Assembly (NCBI GenBank): GCA_030447445.1
Contig: JAUJOW010000002.1
Location: 246,568 to 288,642 of the forward strand
DNA: 42,075 nucleotides
Direction of reading: 5' to 3'
DNA from: Acidimicrobiales bacterium
GTDB lineage: Bacteria > Actinomycetota > Acidimicrobiia > Acidimicrobiales > Iamiaceae
In this document: positions 9,193-17,484 of the stretch, piece by piece
How positions within the stretch are numbered: the stretch's first letter is position 1
How the letters are laid out: the number at the start of each line of letters is the position of its first letter
The notes under the pieces: generated by a model
Told to the model about the DNA's origin: nothing
Database searches by the model: none
The model's input: only the letters and a program-made list of their open reading frames with translations
Position numbers and translations under genes: made by a program

Positions 9193-9255
9193 GAGGCCGA
9201 GCCGATAGGCGAGGCCTCCATCGAGCACGGCGCGTGTTGCGGCGAAGCCGCACCG
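9193..9255 (-). repeat. Dispersed two-hairpin repeat, copy A
   Basis: Read on the minus strand this segment closely matches 18976-19038 on the plus strand. It holds two potential hairpins: TGCGGC/GCCGCA with a short TTC loop, and GAGGCC/GGCCTC enclosing GCC/GGC with a TATC loop. Here it fills the gap between two convergent genes and could double as a transcription terminator. The other copy lies beside a promoter, so termination cannot be its only role. Confidence 0.6.
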
Positions 9256-9304
9256 CCTTCCGAGACACGACGTGACCTTCCGCGCAACGTGTGAGGTGCA
9301 GGCA

Positions 9305-11557
9305 TCACGGCGGCGGCCCGAAGCGGAGGCGGTGGACGAGACCGGCCAGCTCCTCGAGCCGGGCCGCTATCTCGGCCAGCTCGACGGTCGACCAGGTGGC
9401 CAGCTCGTCTGGTTCGCCCTCGGCCACGCGCCCCAACACGTCACGGTCGACGAGCGCCTCGCGAGCCACCACCCGGGCCACGGCGGCGGCGTCGCGCACC
9501 CGAGCCTCGACCGCAGCCCGATCAGGCGGCCACGACCGGGTCACCGGCCAGGCCGGCGCTTCCGTCGTCTCGCTGGCGGCGCCGAAGCCGGCATCAGGGG
9601 CCGCATCGGCCAGATCGTGGTAGCGGCGCTTGAACTCCCACGACGTCGGCGCACCGGGGGCCACCAGGTGGGCCGTGTCGAGGAAGGCGAAGCGGTCGGG
9701 ACGGCGGAGCAGGGCCCGCCACGCATCGGCCATGGTGGCGACCGGGGCGTGGGCCAGCGCACCCGGCCCCCCGCCGAGGCGGCGGTGGACGGGGGTGAGG
9801 GCGTCGACCAGCCCACGATTGGCGGCGGGGGCACACAGCACCACCCGCACCCGCCGGGCCCCGAGCTCGCCGGCCCGCTCCATCCGCCAGGCCAGGCACT
9901 GTAGCCCGACCAGGGTGGTGAAGGGCTCCACGGCCAGATCGGCGTCGGCCACCAGGTCGGTGCGGAGAGGACCATCGGGGTCGTGGCGGCACGCCGGTTC
10001 GGGGTTGGTGACGATGCCAGGGCTCCGGCCGGGGTCCCCGGCGTAGACCCACGCCAGCAAGGCGATCTCGACGTCTCCGGCGGCCGTCTCGTACCGGATC
10101 GCGGCGTCGGCGGCCACAGGAGGTCCGGCGTCGGGCGGCGACGGGCCGGCGAGTCCCGACCACCCGAACACCACGTGGTCGTCACGTCCGAAGCGACCGG
10201 CCACCGCCAGCGGGGCGCCGAAGGGAAGGACCCGGGACACCGGCACCGTGGAGGCGAGGATGGCGGCGAGGCCGTAGGGATCGTCGACCAGTGGCGCCAG
10301 TGCGTTGGCGCACTGCACGGAAGCGCTCAGGAGGTGCGGGCTCGGCCGACCCGGCCCGCCGCCGGGCCAGGCTCGGCCGGCCGCCGCGAACCGCTCGAGG
10401 GCCCGTTGCCGGGCATCGGGGAGGAGGTTTGCGTCGGCGTGGGACGACGGCAGTCGCAGCTCGTCCTCGCGCTCGTCGTCGGGGCCTCCCGGGCGTGGGC
10501 CGCCGGCGGGCGGGTCCCGGGCCTCGTCGGGGATCGTGTCCGTGGTCCGCCGCCACGCCGCCGCCGCCGCCCGTGCTCGAACGGCGAAGGGGGCAGTGAC
10601 GGCGCGTCGGTCGCTCACCTCCGGCCGTCCCTCGGCGTCGAGCCACCACACCTCCAGGGGCTCGAGGCGGGCCACGGCGGCGGGCCGCTCGAGACGCTCG
10701 ATCTCGGCCGCGAGCGAGGCCCACCGGTCGGGCCGGCGTTCATCGAGCCCAGCCGCCACCACCGGCACCACCGCCACGGGACGGCTGAACGGGGGGACCG
10801 TCCCGCCGTCGAGGCGCACCCGTACCCGCTGCTCGGCCATCCCGGCCAGCGCCTCGGCGGCGGTCGGGTCCTCGTCGTTGACGAGGCGGGCGAAGAGCTC
10901 GGCGTGGAGCCGAGCCCGCTGTGGCGCGAGGACCGAGGGCTCGTCGACCGCGCTGGCGACGGCGACCACGAGCACCCGCCCGTCGCCGTCGATGGCGAGG
11001 AGGTCGGCGTCGGCCGGTGCCGGCAGCTGCACCCCCGTGTCCTCGAGGCGCACAGCGGCGGGACGGGCCACGATCCGGTGGGTGTCCACGATCGCCCCGC
11101 ACAGTCCGGCCAGGGCCACGATCCGGTGGGTGTCCACGATCGCCCCGCACAGTCCGGCCAGCGGATCAGGGTCCGACGTGTCGGTCTCGGCCAGGTGACG
11201 GTGGAGGAAGGCGGCCACGTCCGGCCAGGCTGCCTCGATGGCGGCGGCGTCCATCCAGCCTCGCCGTACCTCGCCACCGGCCGCCGCCGGTCGGCACCGG
11301 CCGGACCGGGGCCCGGAGCCGAGCCGGAGGCGGAAACGACCTCCTCGTTCGTCCGCCACCAGCAGGGTGGCGCTGCCGGCGTAGAGCACGGCCCGGGACC
11401 GGCGACGGCGGCGGGATCGGCGGAACTGGACGTCGAGCAGGTCTCGCCGAAGGTTGCGCAGGTCGATCAGGGAGGCGAGGGGTCCCCCGGGTTCGAGGGC
11501 GGCGAGGAGCGCCTCGGAGACCCGATGGTCGTACGCCATCCCCGTGCCGCCTGGCAC
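9305..11557 (-). CDS. Large protein with two apparently inactive nuclease-like domains
   Basis: The protein is about 750 residues. The GTG at 11557 is chosen because AAGGAGG lies 9 nt upstream; ATG 11539 is an alternative. In the first half, ADLLAIDGDGRVLVVAVA looks like the D...ExK strand pair of PD-(D/E)XK enzymes with ExK changed to AVA. The second half resembles PGN_0703-type putative restriction endonucleases: HLLSASVQCANALAPL, ADAAIRYETAAGD, then LLAWVYAG where that family has an EWKYT-like core, then LVGLQCLAWRMERAGELGA and CAPAANRG. Both catalytic motifs therefore appear lost. A perfect 48-bp tandem duplication lies inside the gene. Its position beside AddAB-like and Fe-S nuclease genes suggests DNA-related work, which is an inference. 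Confidence 0.6.
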   Translation of the reverse strand: MPGGTGMAYDHRVSEALLAALEPGGPLASLIDLRNLRRDLLDVQFRRSRRRRRSRAVLYAGSATLLVADERGGRFRLRLGSGPRSGRCRPAAAGGEVRRGWMDAAAIEAAWPDVAAFLHRHLAETDTSDPDPLAGLCGAIVDTHRIVALAGLCGAIVDTHRIVARPAAVRLEDTGVQLPAPADADLLAIDGDGRVLVVAVASAVDEPSVLAPQRARLHAELFARLVNDEDPTAAEALAGMAEQRVRVRLDGGTVPPFSRPVAVVPVVAAGLDERRPDRWASLAAEIERLERPAAVARLEPLEVWWLDAEGRPEVSDRRAVTAPFAVRARAAAAAWRRTTDTIPDEARDPPAGGPRPGGPDDEREDELRLPSSHADANLLPDARQRALERFAAAGRAWPGGGPGRPSPHLLSASVQCANALAPLVDDPYGLAAILASTVPVSRVLPFGAPLAVAGRFGRDDHVVFGWSGLAGPSPPDAGPPVAADAAIRYETAAGDVEIALLAWVYAGDPGRSPGIVTNPEPACRHDPDGPLRTDLVADADLAVEPFTTLVGLQCLAWRMERAGELGARRVRVVLCAPAANRGLVDALTPVHRRLGGGPGALAHAPVATMADAWRALLRRPDRFAFLDTAHLVAPGAPTSWEFKRRYHDLADAAPDAGFGAASETTEAPAWPVTRSWPPDRAAVEARVRDAAAVARVVAREALVDRDVLGRVAEGEPDELATWSTVELAEIAARLEELAGLVHRLRFGPPP
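11065..11160. repeat. Perfect 2 x 48-bp in-frame tandem duplication
   Basis: Bases 11065-11112 and 11113-11160 are identical. The duplication keeps the reading frame of the minus-strand gene and gives two consecutive copies of LAGLCGAIVDTHRIVA. Perfect identity points to a recent event or an assembly artefact. Confidence 0.9.
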
Positions 11558-11643
11558 TGTCACCACCCTCCTTCGGCGCCGGAGCGGGGATCGTGACCGC
11601 CGACGGGGCGGCCCGGTGCCGTCGGTGCCCGCCCGGAGGCCGT

Positions 11644-11850
11644 TCAGCCCTCCTCGGCGCGCCGCTCCTCGATGGCCTCGTTGGTGCCCTCCACCCGTTC
11701 GTCGACCTCCTCGAGCATGGCCTCGTAGGCCTCGTCCCCGGTCGTGGCCCCCGGGCGCTCGGACGGGTTCACCGGGTCCGCCCCCTCGGCCACCGGCTCG
11801 GGCGGGGTACCGCCTTCGGTGCCCTGGTCGTCGTTGTTGCTGGTTGGCAT
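11644..11850 (-). CDS. Small acidic hypothetical protein
   Basis: A 68-residue, strongly acidic, hydrophilic protein with a disordered N-terminal half (NNDDQGTEGGTPPEPVAEG) and a charged C-terminal helix (YEAMLEEVDERVEGTNEAIEERRAEE). The start is well supported by GGAGGA a few bases before the ATG. It has no membrane segment, cysteine or known motif. It lies 32 bp after the flavodoxin-like gene on the same strand and is probably co-transcribed with it. I do not recognise the family. Confidence 0.6.
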   Translation of the reverse strand: MPTSNNDDQGTEGGTPPEPVAEGADPVNPSERPGATTGDEAYEAMLEEVDERVEGTNEAIEERRAEEG

Positions 11851-11882
11851 GGGTCCTCCGGATCAGGAGCGGGTCGGCACGG

Positions 11883-12305
11883 TCACGCAGGGACGGCCTC
11901 GAGCATCCGGGCGGCGAACTCCCTGGCTCCGGGCCTCACTCGGTCGCGTCGGATGGTCATGCCGCCGAGCACCTCCGCTCCCCGATCCTCCACGATGGAG
12001 ATGAGCTTCTCGAGGGTGTGCCCGGCGTCGATGGCGTAGGTGCAGTACACCACGGCCAGCTTGCCGGTCAGGACGGGCATGGCTCGCAGGCGGGCCGCTC
12101 GGCCGGGTCGCTGACCGACCAGCACGAACCCGTCGGTCCACGTGCCGACCACCACGAGGTCGGCGTCGCTCAGGGCCTGGTAGTCGATGGCCCCGATCGG
12201 ACACACGGTCGTCGCCGTCCCGGCGCCGGTGAGCTCCTCGCCGATGATCCCCGCCGCCCGGGCCGTGGTGCCGGTGAGGCTCTCGTAGACGATCACCACC
12301 CGCAC
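11883..12305 (-). CDS. Flavodoxin-like protein
   Basis: The 140-residue protein begins VRVVIVYESLTGTTARAA, a classic flavodoxin first strand plus FMN phosphate-binding loop (SLTGTT). It continues with DLVVVGTWTDGFVLVG and KLAVVYCTYAIDAGHTLEKL, as in single-domain flavodoxin-fold proteins. GTG 12305 is preferred over GTG 12314 because GAGGAG then sits about 9 nt upstream and the protein starts at the beta strand as usual. It would act as a cytoplasmic FMN electron carrier or quinone-reductase-like protein. It lies 55 bp after the ion-channel gene on the same strand. Confidence 0.8.
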   Translation of the reverse strand: MRVVIVYESLTGTTARAAGIIGEELTGAGTATTVCPIGAIDYQALSDADLVVVGTWTDGFVLVGQRPGRAARLRAMPVLTGKLAVVYCTYAIDAGHTLEKLISIVEDRGAEVLGGMTIRRDRVRPGAREFAARMLEAVPA

Positions 12306-12360
12306 GCTGCGCACCTCCTCGACCGACGGTTCGCCGACACCCCGGTCTAGCAGGCACCGC

Positions 12361-13533
12361 TCAGGTCGGGTCCGTGGCGTGGTGGGCCGGAGCGTCGATC
12401 ACGTCGTCGAGGATCCGGTCCTGCTCGTACCCCAGGTCCTCGGCCACCGCCTCCACGAAGGCGCCGCTGCGGGCGACGAACGGGAGCCACCGGCAGTAGC
12501 GCTCGTAGGCCTCGCGTTCGTCGAGCCAACCGGGTGACCGGGTGAGCTCGGCCATGAAGGCCTGTGCGCCGAGGAACGCGTCGACGGCCTCATCGGCCAA
12601 CTCCTGGTCCCGGTCCCGGTCGCCACGGCCCCGGTCCTCGTCGACCGGTCGCTCGCCGGCGAGCAACCGCGACCGGAACTGCTCGAAGGAGACCGGTTCC
12701 ACGTGCTCGTCGAGCTCACGGCGCAGCAACGACCGCTCGATGCCCACCCTGACGTGCTCGAAGCCGGCCATCAGCGGCGCCAACCAGGGATCGCGGGTGA
12801 CCGGGTGGCTCCGGGGCAGCCCCCAGCGCAGTGTGGCGACCATGTCACCGATGCAGCGGAACACGAACGAGATCGACCGGTAGGCGTGCCGGCTGTGGAA
12901 GTAGTAGACGATCGGGTACCGCCGGATGCCCTCGTAGAGCTCGATGATCCCCAGGTGCAGCTCACGCAGGTGCAGCCCCAGGTCCACCGGCTCGCCGTCG
13001 GGGAAGTGGGCGATCAGCAGGGTGCGGGGGTGGCCCCGATCCTGGGTCTGGTGGCGCAGGCGGGCGGAGAGGGCGGCCAGTTGGGACTGGACCCCGTAGA
13101 CGCCGAGGATGTAGCTGATCGTGAGGGTGAGGATCCCGAGACCCACGAGCGCCTCGGTGGTCGTGGCCAGCTGGTAGGAGACCGTCTGGGGGGTGACGTC
13201 GCCGTAGCCGAGCGTGGACAGCGTCATCCCGCTCATGTAGAAGGCCACGCCGAGCGACGGCTCGACCTCGTCGGCCAAGGCGAAGGAGCCGTCGTCGAGA
13301 CCGGGCCGGAAGATGAGGGCGAAGCCGGCGAGCTGGCTTCCCAGCCACACCAGCAGGGTGATCGGCACCATGGCCGGTGCCGCCATCGAACGGATGAAGC
13401 CGCGAACCCCTTCGGAGAGGCCGTGGGTGGCACCCCGCACCAGGTGCCAGACGCCCCGGTGCACCCGGCTGCTGATGAACCCGAACGCTTCGTAGAGCAG
13501 GACGGTGAAGAAGACGTCGACCAGGCCGACCAC
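12361..13533 (-). CDS. Potassium channel family protein
   Basis: This membrane protein of about 390 residues is a K+-selective channel. Its pore helix and filter read MTLSTLGYGDVTPQT (filter near 107-112), flanked by hydrophobic helices (APAMVPITLLVWLGSQLAGFA before, EALVGLGILTLTISYILGVY after). A further helix (VGLVDVFFTVLLYEAFGF) lies at the N-terminus. The last 240 residues are hydrophilic, with no obvious RCK nucleotide-binding motif. The start is uncertain: GTG 13533 is the first ordinary start after the upstream gene's stop, but it cuts into the first helix, and a CTG overlapping that stop (13578) would add 15 residues. The gene is immediately downstream of, and probably coupled to, the LmbE gene. 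Confidence 0.85.
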   Translation of the reverse strand: MVGLVDVFFTVLLYEAFGFISSRVHRGVWHLVRGATHGLSEGVRGFIRSMAAPAMVPITLLVWLGSQLAGFALIFRPGLDDGSFALADEVEPSLGVAFYMSGMTLSTLGYGDVTPQTVSYQLATTTEALVGLGILTLTISYILGVYGVQSQLAALSARLRHQTQDRGHPRTLLIAHFPDGEPVDLGLHLRELHLGIIELYEGIRRYPIVYYFHSRHAYRSISFVFRCIGDMVATLRWGLPRSHPVTRDPWLAPLMAGFEHVRVGIERSLLRRELDEHVEPVSFEQFRSRLLAGERPVDEDRGRGDRDRDQELADEAVDAFLGAQAFMAELTRSPGWLDEREAYERYCRWLPFVARSGAFVEAVAEDLGYEQDRILDDVIDAPAHHATDPT

Positions 13534-13574
13534 GATGATGGCGGCCCCGGCGGTCTTCCAGGCGATGTCGCCGA

Positions 13575-14303
13575 TCAGTCCTCCAGCGGCGGCAGGGTGG
13601 CCAGGGGGAGCAGGTCGTGGGCCCAGGTGACCCGGTAGTTGACGGCGGGGACGAACGCCTCGCAGTAGTCCCGCTCCACCTGGAACCCTCGCATGCGCAT
13701 GGTGGCGTCCTCCCGCTCGACCAGGTGCTCGATGCTCTCCAGGTGGGAGACGTCGGGCTGGCGTTCGGACAGGCCGCCGTGCAGCCGCAGGGCCTCCATC
13801 TTCTGCTCGTAGGTCTCGGCCACGTCGACGTAGATGGTGGGCCGGGAGTTCAGGGCGCTCGTGGTCTCGGAGTAGAAGAGGTTGCCGATCATGTGGGGCG
13901 GGTGGTCGGTCTTGAACTCGGCCACCCGGGACAGCAGGCAGGCGGCCAGCACGGCTCGGGAGAGGCCCCGGTGGTCGGGGTGGTAGTCGTCGGGCTGGTG
14001 GGTGATGACGAGGTCGGGGCGCAGCTCCCGCAGCATGTTCATGATGCGGTGGGTGTGGGAGGCGTCGTCGAAGATGGCGCCCTCCTCGAAGTCGAGGAAC
14101 CGGTGGCCGGTGCCGAGCCGCTTGGCGATCGCAGCCACCTCCTCCACCCACTCCTCCTCACGGGCGGCCGAGACCATCACCACGTCGTGGCCTCGTCGGG
14201 CGTACTTCGCCAGGGTGCCCCCGGCCTGGTACGGCATGTCGAAGGGATCCGGGTGGGCGCCGATGGCCACGATCGACAGCCGCTTCGCTTCAAGGTTTTC
14301 CAT
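13575..14303 (-). CDS. LmbE/PIG-L family deacetylase
   Basis: This 242-residue protein has the Zn-dependent deacetylase signatures of LmbE, MshB and PIG-L: AIGAHPDPFDMPYQAGGTLA near residue 15 and DYHPDHRGLSRAVLAA near residue 108. The first motif reads AHPDPFD instead of the usual AHPDD, so one expected aspartate is a proline here. The likely reaction is removal of an acetyl group from an N-acetylglucosamine-type substrate; the exact substrate is unknown and could be a sugar conjugate or thiol precursor. GGAG precedes the ATG. The stop overlaps the start region of the ion-channel gene. A strong inverted repeat lies between a possible -10 box and the start. Confidence 0.85.
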   Translation of the reverse strand: MENLEAKRLSIVAIGAHPDPFDMPYQAGGTLAKYARRGHDVVMVSAAREEEWVEEVAAIAKRLGTGHRFLDFEEGAIFDDASHTHRIMNMLRELRPDLVITHQPDDYHPDHRGLSRAVLAACLLSRVAEFKTDHPPHMIGNLFYSETTSALNSRPTIYVDVAETYEQKMEALRLHGGLSERQPDVSHLESIEHLVEREDATMRMRGFQVERDYCEAFVPAVNYRVTWAHDLLPLATLPPLED

Positions 14304-14324
14304 GGCTGCTCCGAGACCGCCGTC

Positions 14325-14343
14325 ACGTCCGGAGGTCGGACGT
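14325..14343 (-). promoter_or_regulatory. Inverted repeat in the leader of the LmbE-channel genes
   Basis: Arms ACGTCCG (14325-14331) and CGGACGT (14337-14343) form a perfect 7-bp inverted repeat with a 5-bp spacer, and outer bases pair partly as well. On the minus strand a possible -10 box (TAGTGT, 14356-14351) lies just upstream and the ATG at 14303 downstream. The element could be an operator or a 5' UTR hairpin. The 190 bp from 14344 to the next gene show nothing else convincing. Confidence 0.4.
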
Positions 14344-14533
14344 CACAGCGACACTACGGCCTGAGGACCCGTTCCACCCGCTAGATTGCCCTGGCTGATC
14401 ATCGTCGAGATCGTCGACGACGCCGACGATGTGTGGGACCCGCTCGACCCTCCTCGCCGACGACCACCGCTCCGGCACCTGGTAGCAGGGCGGCCCGGTT
14501 TCACGGGCACCGCCGTCGGGCAGCCCGGACACC

Positions 14534-15312
14534 ATGAGCGACAGGCGACGAGCGGTGGTGACCGGTTGGACTCCGGCATCGGCAAGGCCACCGCAGTGGC
14601 CCTCGCCGACGCCGGCTGTGACGTGGGGGTGACGTGGCACGCCGACCAGGCCGGCGCCGACGCCGCCGCCGCCGAGGGCGCCGGCTCGGGGCGACGGTGG
14701 TGGTCCACCACCTCGACCTGGGGGACCCGACCACCGGTCCCGCCGTCATCGACGCCATGGCCGACGAGCTGGGGGCCTCGACGTCCTGGTCAACAACGCC
14801 GGCACCGGGGCCTCCACACCCGCCGTGGAACACGCCATCGACGACTGGCGCCACGTGCTCGACGTCGACCTGACGGGGCCGTTCCTGTGCGCACAGCGGG
14901 CGGCCCAGCGCATGATCGACGCCGGTGTCGGGGGCCGCATCCTCAACGTCACCTCGGTGCACGAACACGTGCCGCTGCGAGGATCGGTGGCCTACTGCGC
15001 CGCCAAGGGCGGCCTCGGCATGGTGACCAAGGTGATGGCCCTCGAGCTGGCCGAGCACGGGATCACCGTCAACTCGGTCGCCCCCGGTGAGATCTCCACC
15101 CCCATGACCGGCCAGGACGACGTCGACCCCCACGGCGAGGCCCGCCCCGGCATCCCGGTGGGGCGGCCCGGCGACGCCCGGGAGATCGCCGCCGCCATCG
15201 TCCACCTCGCCTCCCCGCCGCCACCTACACCACCGGCGTGTCCTTCGTCGTTGATGGTGGGATGCTGCTGATGAGCGCCATGGCCAACCAACTCGCACGG
15301 CCCGAATCGTGA
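14534..15312 (+). pseudogene. Short-chain dehydrogenase/reductase with four apparent frameshifts
   Basis: Pieces of one SDR enzyme follow each other in different frames: VVTG then DSGIGKATAVALADAGCDV (Rossmann TGxxxGIG), GATVVVHHLDLGDP, LDVLVNNAGTGA (NNAG), then the catalytic YCAAK with upstream serine (NVTSVHEHVPLRGSVAYCAAK), NSVAPGEISTPM and YTTGVSFVVDGG. Breaks lie near 14567, 14685, 14774 (a G run one base short) and 15213 (a C run one base short). Each is repaired by a single base, and protein similarity continues across every break. An intact NAD(P)-dependent oxidoreductase hidden by sequencing errors is the likelier reading, with a real pseudogene as the alternative. The substrate is unknown. 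Confidence 0.75.
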
Positions 15313-15333
15313 CCACCCGCTCGGTGACGCACC

Positions 15334-16972
15334 GTGCCTGACGCCGTCGTGGTCGGCTCGGGCCCCAACGGCCTGGTCGCCGCCAACCTCCTGGCCGACG
15401 GCGGGGTGGTCGGTGACCGTCCTCGAAGCCACCGGCTCACCAGGCGGGGCCGTGCACTCGACCGAGCTGATCGAACCTGGCTACGTGAACGACGTCTGCA
15501 GCGCCTTCTACCCCCTGGCGGCGGCGTCGCCGACGATCTCGGCGCTCAGGCTCGAGCACCACGGTCTCCGCTGGCGTCACGCCCCGACCGTGCTCGCCCA
15601 CCCCACCCTCGACGGCACCTGCCCGGTGCTCTCGCAGAACGTCGACGTCACCGCCGCCTCCTTCGACCGCTACCACGCCGGTGACGGCGACGCCTGGCGC
15701 CGGCTGATGGACCGGTGGGAGGACGTCCGGGAGCCGTTGATCGGCCTCCTCCTCAAGCCCTTCCCGCCGGTGCTGCCGGCGGCTCGCCTGGCCGCCGCCG
15801 TGGGCCCCGCAGACCTCGTCCGCTTCGCACGGTTCATGCTGCTGCCGGTCCGCCGTCTGGGAGAGGAGGAGTTCGGGGCCGACCAGGCCCGACGCATCCT
15901 CGCCGGCTCCGCCCTCCACGCCGACCTGAGCCCCGAGCTGACCCTCAGCGGGATGTACGGCTGGCTGCTCTGCGGCCTCGGCCACTCCTACGGCTGGCCC
16001 GTGCCGGAGGGAGGAGCAGGTCGCCTGGTCGACGCCATGACCGACCGCCTCGCCGCCCGAGGCGGCACCGTGGTGTGCGACGCCCCGGTGGTCGAGATCG
16101 TGGTCCGCGACGGCCGGGCGGTGGCTGCCCGCTTGGGCGACGGCACGATGGTCGACGCCGACCGGGCCGTGCTGGCTGACGTCAACGCGCCGATGCTCTA
16201 CACCCGCCTGGTCGCCGCCGGCCACCTCCCGGACCGGCTCCTCGAGGATCTCCGCCGCTTCCACTGGGACGACGCCACCGTCAAGGTCGACTGGACCCTC
16301 GACGGCCCCATCCCCTGGGCGGCGCACGAGGCCCGGACGGCGGGCACGGTGCACGTCGTCGAGGGTGTCGACGGGCTCACCGCCTCGGCGGCGGAACTGG
16401 CTCGCAGCCTCGTGCCCGAGAACCCGTTCCTGTTGATGGGCCAGCAGAGCATGACCGATCCCACCCGCCAACCGGCAGGCAAGGAGACGGCGTGGGCCTA
16501 CACCCACGTGCCTCGCCGGGTGAAGGGCGACGCCGGGTCGGCCGGGATCACCGGCGACTGGGGCGACTCCGACCGCGACGCCATCGTGGAGCGCATCGAG
16601 GCCAGCATCGAGGCCTTGGCGCCGGGGTTCCGCAGCTCCATCCGTGGGCGTCACCTCCTCACCCCACCGGGCCTCGAGGCCGTGAACCCCAACCTCGACG
16701 GTGGCGCCATCAACGGTGGCACGGGTCAGCTCCACCAGCAGCTCGTCTTCCGCCCCGTGCCGGGGCTGGGCCGGCCGGAGACACCGATCGCCGGGCTCTA
16801 CCTGGCGTCGGGCTCGGCCCATCCCGGTGGAGGCGTCCACGGCGCGGCGGGGTCCAACGCCGCTCGGGCCGCCCTGCTGGGCGACCGCCGGCGCCGGGCC
16901 CGGGCCCTCGTCGGCTGGCGAAGCCCGGCCGGTCTCAGCGCCCGCCGGGTACGGGAGCTTCCGGTCCGTTGA
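15334..16972 (+). CDS. Phytoene desaturase-like FAD-dependent oxidoreductase, one frameshift
   Basis: This protein of about 545 residues belongs to the phytoene-desaturase/CrtI-like amine-oxidase group. The FAD-binding start is VVVGSGPNGLVAANLLADGG, followed after a frame change by TVLEATGSPGGAVHSTEL. The end, PIAGLYLASGSAHPGGGVHGAAG, is the typical closing FAD motif. The change lies at a GGGG run near 15402-15406; removing one G restores one frame (DGGWSVTVLEA). The GTG start at 15334 is 21 bp after the SDR stop, so the two oxidoreductases may be co-transcribed. The 3' end overlaps the convergent SRPBCC gene by 38 bp. No carotenoid synthesis genes are nearby, so the substrate is open. Confidence 0.8.
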
Positions 16973-17402
16973 GGTAGGCGACGAGCGCGTTGAGCGACGC
17001 CCGGTTGCGGGACTCGATCAGCGGGTCCAGCGCCGGTGTTGCCGCGGCCAAGAGGCCGATGGGTGCCTCGTCCATGGTGACGCGGGTGACCGGGTTGCCG
17101 CCCCGCTCGCCGGCTTCGCTCAGCGAGAAGGTCACCCGGCCCCGTCCGAAGGGGCGGACCCGCACCTCGAGCACGAGGCGGCTCGGCCGCTCGATCTCGA
17201 GGCATCGCGTGAAGTCGGCCACGGTGAGCGGCCCCACGAGGCCGACCCGGTGGTGGAAGCGGCTGCCGGTCTCGGGCCAGTCGTCGTCGATGGCGCGGAT
17301 GTCCCGGGCCCCGACCAGCCACCGGGGGTAGGTCCTGGGGTCCACGAGCGCGTCGAAGGCAACGTCGCGGGCGACGAGGGCGTGGCGGGTCACCGTGGCC
17401 AT
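16935..17402 (-). CDS. SRPBCC (START-like) family protein
   Basis: The 155-residue protein has the SRPBCC pattern: an N-terminal strand and helix typical of polyketide cyclase/Aha1-like proteins (HALVARDVAFDALVDPRTYPRWLVG), then strands with SRLVLEVRVRPFGRGRVTFSL and VTRVTMDEAPIG, and a long C-terminal helix (IESRNRASLNALVAYL). Such proteins bind hydrophobic ligands in a deep cavity; the ligand here is unknown. ATG 17402 is preferred over longer starts because GGAG lies 5 nt upstream and the fold begins there. It follows the Ada-AlkA gene by 82 bp on the same strand and overlaps the end of the convergent oxidoreductase gene. Confidence 0.75.
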   Translation of the reverse strand: MATVTRHALVARDVAFDALVDPRTYPRWLVGARDIRAIDDDWPETGSRFHHRVGLVGPLTVADFTRCLEIERPSRLVLEVRVRPFGRGRVTFSLSEAGERGGNPVTRVTMDEAPIGLLAAATPALDPLIESRNRASLNALVAYLNGPEAPVPGGR

Positions 17403-17484
17403 GAACGCTCCATGCCGCCACCTGCCCCGCCTGTTGACCGGCCAAACGGGCGCCAGCGGCTCTCGGCGACGGCGTCGACCAGGG

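Noticed and set aside
11065..11160. Possible CRISPR-like repeat
   Set aside because: The two units abut with no spacer and lie in frame inside a gene, so this is a tandem duplication.
9983..11596. 537-codon plus-strand open frame
   Set aside because: It is the complement of the nuclease-like gene; the apparent repeat of GHDPVGVHDRPAQSG is only the 48-bp duplication read backwards.
15437..16840. Long minus-strand open frame
   Set aside because: It is a shadow of the phytoene-desaturase-like gene, which carries clear FAD motifs at both ends.
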